From the NCBI GenBank assembly GCA_035627615.1, contig DASPLL010000020.1, positions 1 to 64,000 of the forward strand: a DNA stretch of 64,000 bases, written 5' to 3'. This stretch comes from BRH-c25 sp035627615 (GTDB lineage Bacteria; Bacillota; Clostridia; Lutisporales; Lutisporaceae). The notes under the pieces were generated by a model, which was given only the letters and a program-made list of their open reading frames with translations, made no database searches and was not told the origin of the DNA. Of this stretch, positions 52,764-61,083 are shown one piece after another. Made by a program: the position numbers and the translations under genes. Within the stretch, counting starts at the first letter, position 1, and each line of letters starts with the position of its first letter.

Positions 52764-54605
52764 CTAAATCTCAGTTTTGAGATTATTCTCACATTTGAGA
52801 TTTATGTCCAGTTCCCTGAGCTTCCTATAGAGTGTAGCCCTGCTGATATCCAAATCACGGCATACCTGCTTTGCCACGGCTTCTTTAGTATCAAGGCTGC
52901 TATGCTGCTTTATGCTGTTTTCCAGTATCTCTTTTTCATAAGCTCTTACTGCAGCATTCAGGTTTTTTATATCCGGCCTTTCCTTAGAATTATTTTTACC
53001 TTTGTTTATATTCAATCTTTTTTCTATGAATTCCATACTTACAGTATCGCCTGTTTCGAAGTTGACCGCATATTCCAGTACGCTCTGCAACTCACGGACA
53101 TTCCCCGGCCACCGGTATTCTAAAAATATGCTTGCGACATCCCCGGACATATCCCTCAGGCTCTTCTTGAAAATACCCGCATAATGCTGTATAAAATGTT
53201 TTGCCAGATAAAGGATGTCATCCTTCCGCTCCCTTAAAGGAGGAATATGTATCGGTATGACATTAAGCCTGTAATACAGGTCCTTCCTGAACAGGCCGTC
53301 TTCAATGCGCTGGAGCAGATCTGTATTGGAAGCTGCAACTATCCGCACATTCACCTTTTGGATCTTGTTGCTGCCCAGACGGCATACTTCCTTTTCCTGT
53401 ATGACCCTGAGCAGCTTCACCTGCAAATGGTACGGCATCTCGCTGATCTCGTCCAGGAAGACAGTTCCATTGTCAGCCACCTCGAACTTGCCTATCTTGT
53501 TGGCGTAGGCTCCTGTAAAAGCTCCTTTCTCATATCCGAACAACTCACTTTCCAGCAGTTCATCAGGTATTGCACCGCAATTTATCGGCACGAAGGCATG
53601 CTCTGACCTCCGGCTGTGGTTGTGGATCGCGCGGGCGAACAGCTCCTTCCCGGTTCCGCTTTCTCCGTAGAGCATTACATTGGATCCGGAAACAGCAGCT
53701 TTTTCTGCTAATCTCTTAACATCAAGGAAGTTCTCTGAAACACCCAGAATGTTTTCAAACTTAAGCCTGACCTGGCTTCTGGCATTGGACTGTATTATCT
53801 GCTTCCTCAGCTTATTGATATTCTGGAGCGTCAGAAGGATCTCACCTGTTTTTTCACCTGTATCCAGATATGAGATGGAAGCCAGCAGGGCATATTTTTC
53901 ACCCTTATGCCTGACGGTTATTTCGCAAGGGTCAGGGTGTTCCTTTCCTGCCAGTATTTCCTGCAATAGGTGGTTTCCCCATATTTCCTTAACAAATTCA
54001 TCGACATGTGCTATGCCTATTTCACTTAAAAGCCTGACCAAAGCCTTGTTTTTGTAGAAGACGTTGCCGGCTTTACCATAAAGTATGACTCCTGCATCAA
54101 TGGTGTCCAACGCACAGGCGAGCCTGTTATTCAGCACCTTTTTTTCCATGTTGATCTGGTACTCGGAATATTTGGCCTCTAAGAGATCAGACATTTTTTC
54201 GAGGAAATTCAGAAACACCGGTTCGTTGTTTATGATCCGGCTCTTCTGCTCCTCATCAAAAGCGATGACGCCTATGACGCCGACTGTTTTGTCACCATGC
54301 TTTATAGGGACACATATCTCTGCCTTTTCTGCACAGGTTGAAGATCTGGGGCATGTCCTGCAGATGGAGTTATCCCTTTCATGATCAGCAATAACCTGAG
54401 GCTTCCCGGTTCTAAGGCAGCAATCGAAAGCGGTCTTTTCCTCGATCCTCTCCCCTATCAGGGCTTCATATCTGCCTGTCCCTGAAATACGCTCCATCTC
54501 ACTGCTCATGATGGTTACATCAATTCTAAGGACGGCTTCAATTGCTTCAGCTACACGCTGGGATAAATCATAATACTGCTCCAAGCTTTCCATGTCACAG
54601 TTCAC
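52764..54605 (-). CDS. Sigma-54-dependent transcriptional activator with Cys-rich GAF domain
   Basis: A 613-residue enhancer-binding protein. The N-terminal GAF-like domain (1-150) contains a cysteine cluster, C62-C63 and C82-x2-C85-x5-C91-x6-C98. A PAS-like domain (about 165-265) follows (AGVILYGKAGNVFYKNKAL). The AAA+ domain has Walker A GESGTGKE, the sigma-54 loop GAFTGA intact, Walker B GTVFLDEIS and the R-finger region. A Fis-type HTH ends the protein (AVAKQVCRDLDISRATLYRKL). It starts with GTG behind a near-perfect ribosome binding site. It lies directly upstream of the desulfidase gene with its sigma-54 promoter and matching palindromes, so it most likely activates cysteine breakdown. 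The cysteines may sense sulfur, redox state or an Fe-S cluster. Confidence 0.9.
   Translation of the reverse strand: MNCDMESLEQYYDLSQRVAEAIEAVLRIDVTIMSSEMERISGTGRYEALIGERIEEKTAFDCCLRTGKPQVIADHERDNSICRTCPRSSTCAEKAEICVPIKHGDKTVGVIGVIAFDEEQKSRIINNEPVFLNFLEKMSDLLEAKYSEYQINMEKKVLNNRLACALDTIDAGVILYGKAGNVFYKNKALVRLLSEIGIAHVDEFVKEIWGNHLLQEILAGKEHPDPCEITVRHKGEKYALLASISYLDTGEKTGEILLTLQNINKLRKQIIQSNARSQVRLKFENILGVSENFLDVKRLAEKAAVSGSNVMLYGESGTGKELFARAIHNHSRRSEHAFVPINCGAIPDELLESELFGYEKGAFTGAYANKIGKFEVADNGTVFLDEISEMPYHLQVKLLRVIQEKEVCRLGSNKIQKVNVRIVAASNTDLLQRIEDGLFRKDLYYRLNVIPIHIPPLRERKDDILYLAKHFIQHYAGIFKKSLRDMSGDVASIFLEYRWPGNVRELQSVLEYAVNFETGDTVSMEFIEKRLNINKGKNNSKERPDIKNLNAAVRAYEKEILENSIKQHSSLDTKEAVAKQVCRDLDISRATLYRKLRELDINLKCENNLKTEI
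52768..52801. promoter_or_regulatory. Upstream activator palindromes, sites 2 and 3, inside the activator CDS
   Basis: Site 2 (52768-52783) is ATCTCA-N4-TGAGAT. Site 3 (52786-52801) is TTCTCA-N4-TGAGAT. Their centres are 18 bp apart. They encode the last twelve residues of the activator, giving the peptide repeat NLKCEN-NLKTEI. Confidence 0.72.
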
Positions 54606-54806
54606 TGGATCACCTCCGCTTTCTGCAGTGCAGGTATTTACAGAACTCAGATGATTATACTTATATTTTTAGAATACAGCATTTTGCTGTTTATGTACAC
54701 TATTCCATTTTGAAGTAAAAATTATATTTCAAAAGTCTAAACAAACATAAGACTTTTTTACGCAGTATCCGTAGTATACTATAGAAAGTGGATTGGAGGG
54801 ACCAAA

Positions 54807-56102
54807 ATGATAAAGAAAAAAGTGGGCAGCATAACCTTGGCTGTGGGTCTGATCACTGTGGGCGCGCTGCTGTTCGCACAGAATTTTATGGAATTACCTG
54901 TGAAGGACATATATAGATACTGGCCGGTGCTTCTCATCGGACTGGGTTTGGAAATGGTGCTTTATATGGTGCTTTATGGCAGGAACAACACGGAGGTCAA
55001 GCTCAGTGTTGACGGCCTGTGCATAGTGTTTATAATAATCCTGGGACTCGTATCCAACGGGGTAAGATTCATAAACATTGATGATCCGGGACATATGTTC
55101 TTCGGCAATCGCGGAAGTTCAATAATTGACGGCATTAAATACAGGTCACAGATTAGAGAAGTCTATACCAAAGACAATATTTCCAGCAGCTTTAACATAA
55201 AGGAGCTTAAGGTGACCAACAACTTCGGAGAGATAAAAGTGCTTCCGACTGATGCGAAAAGCATAAAAGTGGAAGCTGAGGTCACAGTCAGGTACAATAA
55301 TGAAGCAAAAGCAAGGGAATATGTGAAAAATGCCATTGTGATAAAAGAAGGCGAAATCACGGAGCTTTCGCCCAGAAAGCTGGATAATAGGAATAAAAAT
55401 GATATTTCAAGTGCCCAGATCGACTTCATAATATATGTTCCAAAGCAGGTAAGCGTGGATGCCAGGGGAAGCTTTGGAGATATTGATGTAGAAGGCGTTG
55501 ACGGAAAATGTACTCTGGAAAACAAGAATGGTCAGATAGAAGCTTCAAACATAAGCGGCGATGTGGATATAGACAATTCTTTCGGCGATATTGATGTAAA
55601 AAATGTCGGGGGAAAGGCTGATATAATCAACAGGAACGGAGAGATAACGGCAGAAAAGATTTCCGGCGGAGCAGTATTTGAAAGTCACTTCGGAGACATT
55701 GAAGCAGCAACGATCGGAGGAGATCTGAAAATAACAGCCAACAACGGGAAGATAACTGCCGGCAATATAGGCGGTAAAGCTGAATTGAGCAACTCCTTCG
55801 GAGATATAAATGTCAGCAAGGTCAACGGCGACTTGACAGTGGAGAATAAGAACGGGGAGATAGAAGCGGAAGCGGTAACAGGTGATGCAAAGATAAAGAA
55901 TTCCTTTGGGGATATCCATTTTAGATCCGAAGGTCTGAATAATGGAGACATATATGCCAGCACAAAGTTCGGAGATATCGAATGTGAAAAGCCCCTGCAG
56001 ATCACCAAGAGCGGCCAGGAAAAGGTCGTCCAGGGTAAGCTGGGCACCGGACAGAACAGGATAGAGCTTATAACCAGTAATGGAGATATTAATATAGATT
56101 AA
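54807..56102 (+). CDS. Membrane-anchored DUF4097 beta-helix protein with alternating FGDI/NGEI repeats
   Basis: A 431-residue protein. Residues 1-85 hold three hydrophobic segments in a LiaF/DUF5668-like arrangement (SITLAVGLITVGALLFAQNF, YWPVLLIGLGLEMVLY). From about residue 130 a DUF4097 adhesin-type region runs to the end. It alternates SFGDIDV and NKNGQIEA-type strands about every 20 residues, at least four pairs, as expected of a right-handed beta-helix. ATG 54807 has GGAGGG upstream. Similar proteins belong to envelope-stress or surface modules, and an ECF sigma/anti-sigma pair follows 0.9 kb downstream. No direct function can be stated. Confidence 0.78.
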   Translation: MIKKKVGSITLAVGLITVGALLFAQNFMELPVKDIYRYWPVLLIGLGLEMVLYMVLYGRNNTEVKLSVDGLCIVFIIILGLVSNGVRFINIDDPGHMFFGNRGSSIIDGIKYRSQIREVYTKDNISSSFNIKELKVTNNFGEIKVLPTDAKSIKVEAEVTVRYNNEAKAREYVKNAIVIKEGEITELSPRKLDNRNKNDISSAQIDFIIYVPKQVSVDARGSFGDIDVEGVDGKCTLENKNGQIEASNISGDVDIDNSFGDIDVKNVGGKADIINRNGEITAEKISGGAVFESHFGDIEAATIGGDLKITANNGKITAGNIGGKAELSNSFGDINVSKVNGDLTVENKNGEIEAEAVTGDAKIKNSFGDIHFRSEGLNNGDIYASTKFGDIECEKPLQITKSGQEKVVQGKLGTGQNRIELITSNGDINID

Positions 56103-56131
56103 GGCTCAGATTTGAGCCTTTATTCTTTTTT
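56101..56131 (+). terminator. Terminator after the DUF4097 gene
   Basis: AAGGCTCA/TGAGCCTT stem with a four-base loop, then TATTCTTTTTT. The stop codon is in its left edge. Confidence 0.85.
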
Positions 56132-56262
56132 ACGGGTGTGGTAAATTATTCATAAGTAATTATATGTTCCGCACTAAACATTTTTCACTCTATATATATT
56201 GTTTGCATAATCATATAATACATAAATAAGAGATCATAAAGCATTTGAAATTCGGAGGGTAT

Positions 56263-56919
56263 ATGTACAAGGATATAAAGGCTGTTATATTTGATGTTGA
56301 CGGTACATTGATAGATTCCATGTGGATATGGAGACAGGTGGATATAGAGTTCCTGGGCAAAAGGGGAATTTCTCTTCCCGAGAGGCTGCAGTCCGAGATA
56401 GAGGGCATGAGCTATTCTGAGACTGCGATATATTTTAAAGCCAGGTTTGACCTTCCTGAATCCCTTGAGGAGATAAAGGAGGAATGGAGCATAATGGCAG
56501 AGGACTATTACAAGAGGCGTATCAAGCTGAAAAGCGGAGCAAAGGAATTCCTGAAGCTGCTGTATGACAAAGGCTATACAATAGGCATAGCGACCAGCAA
56601 CTCCCGGGAGCTTGTGGAGCATATGCTGGCCAATCATGGCATAAAGCAATATTTTTCCAACATAAGGACCTCCTGCGAGGTCGACAAGGGAAAGCCGCAT
56701 CCTGATGTGTACCTGAAGGTTGCGGAGGATATGGGTATCGAGCCTTGTCATTGTATTGTCTTTGAAGATACCATCGCCGGCGTAATGGCCGCCAAGTCAG
56801 CCGGTATGAAAGTATTTGCCGTGGCTGACGAAGTATCAAAGGAGTCGAAGGATAAGCTCATAGAAATGACTGAAGGCTATATTCACAGCTTTGATGAAGT
56901 AATGAAGCATTTTGCCTGA
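56263..56919 (+). CDS. HAD-superfamily phosphatase (beta-phosphoglucomutase/PGP-like)
   Basis: A 218-residue HAD hydrolase, class with a helical cap (residues about 18-85). Motifs: I FDVDGTLID (two catalytic Asp), II IATSNS, III the Lys in KGKPHPD, and IV VFEDTIAGVMAA. The substrate is a small phosphorylated metabolite that cannot be deduced. ATG 56263 follows GGAGGG; a frame to 56245 exists without a site. A terminator follows. Confidence 0.88.
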   Translation: MYKDIKAVIFDVDGTLIDSMWIWRQVDIEFLGKRGISLPERLQSEIEGMSYSETAIYFKARFDLPESLEEIKEEWSIMAEDYYKRRIKLKSGAKEFLKLLYDKGYTIGIATSNSRELVEHMLANHGIKQYFSNIRTSCEVDKGKPHPDVYLKVAEDMGIEPCHCIVFEDTIAGVMAAKSAGMKVFAVADEVSKESKDKLIEMTEGYIHSFDEVMKHFA

Positions 56920-56920
56920 A

Positions 56921-56946
56921 AAAGAACAATTATTTGTTCTTTTTTT
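56921..56946 (+). terminator. Terminator after the HAD phosphatase gene
   Basis: AAAGAACAA pairs with TTTGTTCTT around TTA, followed by a long T-run. Confidence 0.82.
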
Positions 56947-57016
56947 GTGGATGTGAAGTGTTCAGGATGTCCGATTCGTATTAATACATAGGTAGGTGAA
57001 AAGGAAGTGATGGGTA

Positions 57017-57604
57017 TTGAGAGACGAAGAGATAATTTCATATATAGTAAAAGGCAAAACTGAATTATTTTCAGTTTTGATCGATAGATATCAGTCTAAA
57101 GTCTTTTCAACCGTCTATCACTACACTCACGACCAGGAGGAAACAAGGGATCTTACCCAGGAAATATTCATAAAAGTATACAACAGCCTGCAGAGCTACA
57201 AGAACAAAGCCTCCTTCTCCACCTGGCTGTATAGAATAGCGGTGAACCGGTGCATCGACTGGACAAGGAAAAAGAAACTGCAGACAGTATCGGCTATTTA
57301 TGACAGCAGTGAAGAGGAGATAGACATATACGACACCATAGCGGACAGCGGTGGAGGACCTGAAGAAGAGCTTATAAAGCAGGAGAACAAGGTATATATA
57401 AGGAAAGTGGTGGAGGAACTGCCGGAGATCTATAAGACCGTAATCATACTATACTATTTTGAAGATTTCAGTCCCCAGGAAATATCGGATATAACCGGCA
57501 TCCCCAAGCGCACTATAGAGACAAGGCTATATAGAGGCAAGAACCTATTGAAGCTTAGACTGGATGAGTTGATTTGCGGAGGTGAAAAAGATGTGCTGCA
57601 ATGA
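57017..57604 (+). CDS. ECF-type RNA polymerase sigma factor
   Basis: A 195-residue sigma-70 ECF protein. Region 2 is DRYQSKVFSTVYHYTHDQEETRDLTQEIFIKVYNSLQSYKNKASFSTWLYRIAVN. A short acidic linker follows. Region 4 has a YYFEDFSPQEISDITGIPKRTIETRLYRGKNLLKLRL helix-turn-helix. Start TTG 57017, with GGAAG nine bases upstream. It overlaps the start of the anti-sigma gene by 14 bases, which indicates a coupled sigma/anti-sigma pair. The target promoter is unknown; the nearby DUF4097 gene is a candidate. Confidence 0.93.
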   Translation: MRDEEIISYIVKGKTELFSVLIDRYQSKVFSTVYHYTHDQEETRDLTQEIFIKVYNSLQSYKNKASFSTWLYRIAVNRCIDWTRKKKLQTVSAIYDSSEEEIDIYDTIADSGGGPEEELIKQENKVYIRKVVEELPEIYKTVIILYYFEDFSPQEISDITGIPKRTIETRLYRGKNLLKLRLDELICGGEKDVLQ

Positions 57605-58094
57605 AATCAGAAATAATCTTCATGGATATGCAAGCGGAAAATTAAATGAGCTGGAAAGCCACTCAACAGCGAAGCATCTGAAGTCTTGCGACAAATGCAG
57701 AAGAGAGCTGGAAGAAATCAGGGCAATGAAAATATTCCTTAAGTCGGACCTCCGGGAAAATGTAACACCTCCTCTGGATTTAAAGTCCGGGATAATGGCG
57801 TCCATAAACCTGAATAAGTACAAGAAGGTATACAAAAATACCCTGGGAGAGCTGGCTAACTGGGGAATGAGCCTTGTTGCAGCAGGTTTGATACTGTTAT
57901 TCGCAAGTATAGGTCCTGCAGATAATATAGTACAGGTGAGGAATGATTGGGACAATGCCAGAGAAGGCATAAGAGATAAGATATATCAACCCTTTAGTTC
58001 GATAAATGAGAGATTGGATAAGTTCACAGACAGGATCACTCAGCTTGATGGGATTACTGGGAGAATGGAAAGAGAGAAAGAGGGAGGAAATTAA
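57591..58094 (+). CDS. Zinc-finger anti-sigma factor, membrane-anchored
   Basis: About 167 residues. The N-terminal ZAS domain has the H-x3-C-x2-C motif (AKHLKSCDKC), preceded by MCCNEIRNNLHGYASGKL. One membrane segment is at about residues 88-108 (WGMSLVAAGLILLFASIG). A C-terminal amphipathic or coiled region follows (FSSINERLDKFTDRITQLDG). It should hold the ECF factor inactive at the membrane. ATG 57591 follows GGAGGTG; the three codons before it are a longer frame. The B-box gene starts one base after its stop. Confidence 0.88.
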   Translation: MCCNEIRNNLHGYASGKLNELESHSTAKHLKSCDKCRRELEEIRAMKIFLKSDLRENVTPPLDLKSGIMASINLNKYKKVYKNTLGELANWGMSLVAAGLILLFASIGPADNIVQVRNDWDNAREGIRDKIYQPFSSINERLDKFTDRITQLDGITGRMEREKEGGN

Positions 58095-58095
58095 A

Positions 58096-58758
58096 ATGAA
58101 TTGTAAATATCATAAGGAATCGGAAGCAAAATACATCTGTGATAAATGCAAGCAGCCTATATGTGAAGAGTGTTCTGTGGACGTGAATGGAAACAAGCTG
58201 TGCAGTAACTGCATAGAGAGGTCGGTATTCTCAAACGAAGGCCAATATTATAAGGGAGGCTTTTTCGAGAGCTTTGCATTTTTCTGCTTCGCTTGTGTAC
58301 CCGGAGCTGCCCAGATGTATATGAACCTTTTCAAAAGAGGTTTTCAGCTGATGTTTGGTTTTATAGGCTCCATTGTACTGTTCAGCTATGTTAATACTGA
58401 AGGCATGATACCTTTGGTAATAATACCCGTTTGGTTCTTCAGCTTCTTTGACAGCTATGCCGTAAGAAGAAGGCTTAGAAGGGGCGAAGTAGTGGAGGAT
58501 GTTACAATAATTGATTACGACATACTATTCAGCCATAAAAAGGTAACCGGTATGGTGATGCTTGTCCTTGGTATACTTGGAGTCGCAAATGCTTTTGAAC
58601 ATTCTGTGATGCGGGATATCTTCGGAGGACAGCTTTACTGGGCGGTCAAGAGAAGCATAGTACCTATAGCATTGGTCCTGGCCGGTGTTTATGTACTGGG
58701 GAAATCAAAGAAGACAAATGCTGAAGAGCAAGACACTGAGGACGATTTGGTAGTATAA
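58096..58758 (+). CDS. B-box zinc-finger membrane protein
   Basis: A 220-residue protein. The N-terminal B-box-type zinc finger runs MNCKYHKESEAKYICDKCKQPICEEC with CSNC (C/H ligands at 3, 6, 15, 18, 23, 26, 37 and 40, approximately). It is followed by three to four hydrophobic segments (FESFAFFCFACVPGAAQMY, MFGFIGSIVLFSYV, MIPLVIIPVWFFSFFDSY, GMVMLVLGILGVANA) and a short acidic tail. It is translated right after the anti-sigma gene, so it probably belongs to the same envelope-response unit. Function unknown. Confidence 0.82.
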   Translation: MNCKYHKESEAKYICDKCKQPICEECSVDVNGNKLCSNCIERSVFSNEGQYYKGGFFESFAFFCFACVPGAAQMYMNLFKRGFQLMFGFIGSIVLFSYVNTEGMIPLVIIPVWFFSFFDSYAVRRRLRRGEVVEDVTIIDYDILFSHKKVTGMVMLVLGILGVANAFEHSVMRDIFGGQLYWAVKRSIVPIALVLAGVYVLGKSKKTNAEEQDTEDDLVV

Positions 58759-58806
58759 AACAGTAAGCGGAATTTTATAAATTCTGCTATAATATAAATA
58801 TGGTTT

Positions 58807-58842
58807 AAAGCTCGTAAAATTGAATATTTTGCGGGCTTTTTA
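58807..58842 (+). terminator. Terminator after the B-box gene
   Basis: AAGCTCGTAAAAT pairs with ATTTTGCGGGCTT (with G-U pairs) and is followed by TTTTAT. Confidence 0.78.
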
Positions 58843-58877
58843 TACAAAATATCATTTCCGGAAATGAGGTGCAGGCG

Positions 58878-59171
58878 ATGAACATCATTATTGAAAAGAA
58901 TGCAGCGGCTTACATTGAAAAACATTCCAGGGACAATTCGGTAACACTCTATATTCAAGCAGCAGGCGGAGGCTGATGTTCCGTACAGAGCCCGACAGTT
59001 CAGTTGGGAAAGCCGGAAAAAGCTGAAAGCTATGATCTGTATAATATTGATGAAATAAGTGTATATCTAAGAAAAGGCATCCAGGTAAGAAATGATCAAC
59101 TCCACATATTCCTGAGGAAATTCCTCTGGGTAAAGGATCTGGCAGTGGACGGAATGCGCATTAATTACTAA
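58878..59171 (+). CDS. CC/Se-motif selenoprotein (HesB-like), UGA read as Sec
   Basis: ATG 58878 follows GAGGTG at a six-base spacing. The frame runs 32 codons to an in-frame TGA (58974-58976), continues with TGT (Cys34) and stays open to TAA 59169-59171, giving 97 residues. The motif around it is YIQAAGGG-U-C, a Gly-rich segment before a U-C pair. This is the signature of the small HesB-like CC/Se (seleno)protein family, whose relatives have GGGCC. The region after it (SYDLYNIDEISVYLRKGIQ) has normal coding character. A canonical SECIS-like hairpin lies 15 nt downstream of the UGA. Standard gene callers would miss this gene. Its exact role is unproven. Confidence 0.9.
58991..59008 (+). promoter_or_regulatory. 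bSECIS hairpin for the UGA at 58974
   Basis: CCCGAC (58991-58996) pairs with GTTGGG (59003-59008), including one G-U, around a six-base AGTTCA loop. The G at loop position two is 22 nt after the UGA, as in known bacterial SECIS elements. Confidence 0.82.
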
Positions 59172-59243
59172 AAAGGTTGTATTATACATTGACTTATCAT
59201 ATTTATTTCATTATAATGAGAAATGAACTTCAAAAACAAAAAT

Positions 59244-59320
59244 GTGCCCGTAGCTCAGCTGGATAGAGTGTCTGACTACGAATCAGAAGGTCGTGGGTTC
59301 GACTCCCTCCGGGCACACCA
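59244..59320 (+). tRNA. tRNA-Arg (anticodon ACG)
   Basis: A 77-nt cloverleaf with acceptor GTGCCCG/CGGGCAC, D arm GCTC/GAGT, anticodon stem TCTGA/TCAGA with loop CTACGAA (anticodon ACG) and TTCGACT T-loop. Encoded CCA is at the 3' end. The T stem (GTGGG/CCCTC) has a single T-T mismatch. A terminator follows. Confidence 0.95.
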
Positions 59321-59334
59321 TTATGAAAGCTAGC

Positions 59335-59360
59335 AACCGCAATTATTTGCGGTTTTTTTT
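59335..59360 (+). terminator. Terminator after tRNA-Arg
   Basis: AACCGCAA/TTGCGGTT stem with a four-base loop, followed by a T-run. Confidence 0.9.
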
Positions 59361-59829
59361 ATTTTGTCTTCAATAGTGTTGACATAATTATGTTTGGGGA
59401 TTATTTCATTGAAAATGTCAAAATACATGCAATATTTAGTTTGTTTTTCAACAGCGTAAGCAAAAGGGACTGCCCCCTATGCTTTTTATAATTCAGGAAA
59501 ATTTGTAAATAAAAAACTCAAATGTTACCATGTAACAATGCGTTCCCCAATAAATTTGTAAATGTTATAAAGCTAAAATAAATAAGTACCAGATGCAGAA
59601 CATAAGAACATATTGGTACAGATGTAAAGCATAAGTTCTTAAGTGCTGTACCTGGAACCAAGATGATACTTGACCGGAACTTTGAGAAATCAGGGTTTTT
59701 TGTTTTGGGGGGTCACGCATATTATACTATTTTGAATTGGTTTTTATTGGTATAATAACTGTAAGTATATTTATTGTGAGGCATTTATGTATCGGTATTC
59801 AGGGCTTTGCTCCCAATGGAGGTTCAAGA
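59361..59829. other. A/T-rich region with operator-like palindrome and imperfect tandem repeat
   Basis: No gene is visible. TGTTACCATGTAACA (59523-59537) is a perfect 15-bp palindrome of operator type. Between about 59586 and 59653 two related units of about 32 bp stand in tandem, each beginning GTAC and containing CATAAG. The 3' part also allows a GGTACAG/CTGTACC pairing. The serine-hydrolase ribosome binding site GGAGG is at the end. Confidence 0.5.
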
Positions 59830-60996
59830 ATGAAAAAAGTAATACTTATCGTGTTGATTATTAGCTTACTGCTCACATTAGTGTCTTGTAAAGAAAATAT
59901 AAATCCTGCAATTTATGACGGAAGCAGTATAAAAGAAACAGAAGCTGCAGTCAGTACGGAAGCTAACGGGTTCTACGGTATACTTGATGATGAAATTCCA
60001 TCTCTGCTCAAAAGCTACAATGTTCCGGGAGTTGCAGTAGCTGTGATTGACAATAGCCGGCTCGTATTAGCTAAAGGCTACGGCTATGCAGATCGAGGAA
60101 AAAAGTTATACATGAGCGGAGACACAATATTCCAGGCAGCATCAATCTCAAAGCCTGTAACTGCCTGGGGTATTATGAAACTGGTCGAGCAGGGCAGGAT
60201 AAACCTTGATGCTCCTGTAGAGAAATACATCAAGCGGTGGAACTTTCCTGGATCCGATTACGATAGCAAGGGGGTCACAATCCGGAGACTGCTGAACCAT
60301 ACTGCAGGGCTTTCCGTAACAGGCTACCCGGGAGTAGAACCATCCGCAACAATTCCTACGATAGAAGAATCACTTAAAGGTTATGGACCGTATGTAAAGC
60401 CTTTGAGCATTATACACGAACCGGGAACAAAATGGTAATACTCAGGCGGGGGATATACGTTGCTGCAATTGCTTATTGAAGAAACTACCGGTGAACCCTT
60501 CGATAGCTATATGCAAACCGAGGTACTGCAGCCGCTGGACATGAAAAACAGCACATACGACTTCCGTCGAGTAAACAAGAAACTCCTTTCCAAGGCATAT
60601 GATAGAGCAGGAAACATGGTACCAAACTACCTATTCCCCGAAAAGGCCGCAGCCGGCCTATATACAACTGCTGCTGACCTTGCAAAGTTCATGGCTGCCT
60701 CCTTTGTCGGCCCCAACAATGAAGTTCCGGGCAGGGACGTACTTTCAGCAGCTACTCTTGAATTAATGTTTCAATCCACAAAAGAATCTAACGGAACCTG
60801 GGGCTTAGGATACCAGGTGGGATTAAACAGCTTAAGCACTAATGAGAAGATCGTATTGCACAGTGGCTCAAATAGCGGCTGGAAGGTAGTCTTTGTAGAA
60901 AAGCCTGAATCCGGTGATGGCATAGTCATCCTGACTAATAGTGACAATGGGGTCGACCTTATGCTGGAGTTGGTAAAAAAGTGCGGAAGCAACTAA
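59830..60996 (+). pseudogene. Beta-lactamase-fold serine hydrolase lipoprotein, interrupted by an in-frame TAA
   Basis: Residues 1-202 and the rest are in the same frame, separated only by TAA at 60436-60438. The protein has a lipoprotein signal (LLLTLVSCKEN) and the class C beta-lactamase/PBP4* fold with catalytic S-x-x-K in AASISKPVTAW. The tyrosine motif YSGGGYT follows directly after the stop (PGTKW-stop-YSGGGY). In relatives this position usually holds a charged residue, so a single base change (for example CAA, AAA or GAA to TAA) is the simplest cause. UAA is not a recoding codon known in this setting. It could be a true nonsense pseudogene or a sequencing error. ATG 59830 has GGAGG upstream. 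Confidence 0.82.
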
Positions 60997-61011
60997 AGCT
61001 GCATAATGTTA

Positions 61012-61083
61012 TATGCCAGTCTGTCAACCTATTAGCTTATTTACGGATAAGTCGATGAGTTAGACAGACTGGCATTGTTTTAA
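61012..61083 (+). terminator. Long hairpin terminator after the serine-hydrolase locus
   Basis: ATGCCAGTCTGTC pairs with GACAGACTGGCAT. The intervening 45 nt include a smaller stem, and TTGTTTTAATTT follows. Confidence 0.72.

Noticed and set aside
59244..59320. The tRNA as tRNA-Sec
   Set aside because: The anticodon loop CTACGAA gives ACG (Arg), and there is no long variable arm. The tRNA-Sec gene must be elsewhere if Sec is used.
60436..60438. Recoding of TAA in the serine-hydrolase gene
   Set aside because: UAA is not used for Sec or Pyl, and there is no SECIS-like or PYLIS-like structure close by; nonsense mutation or error is simpler.
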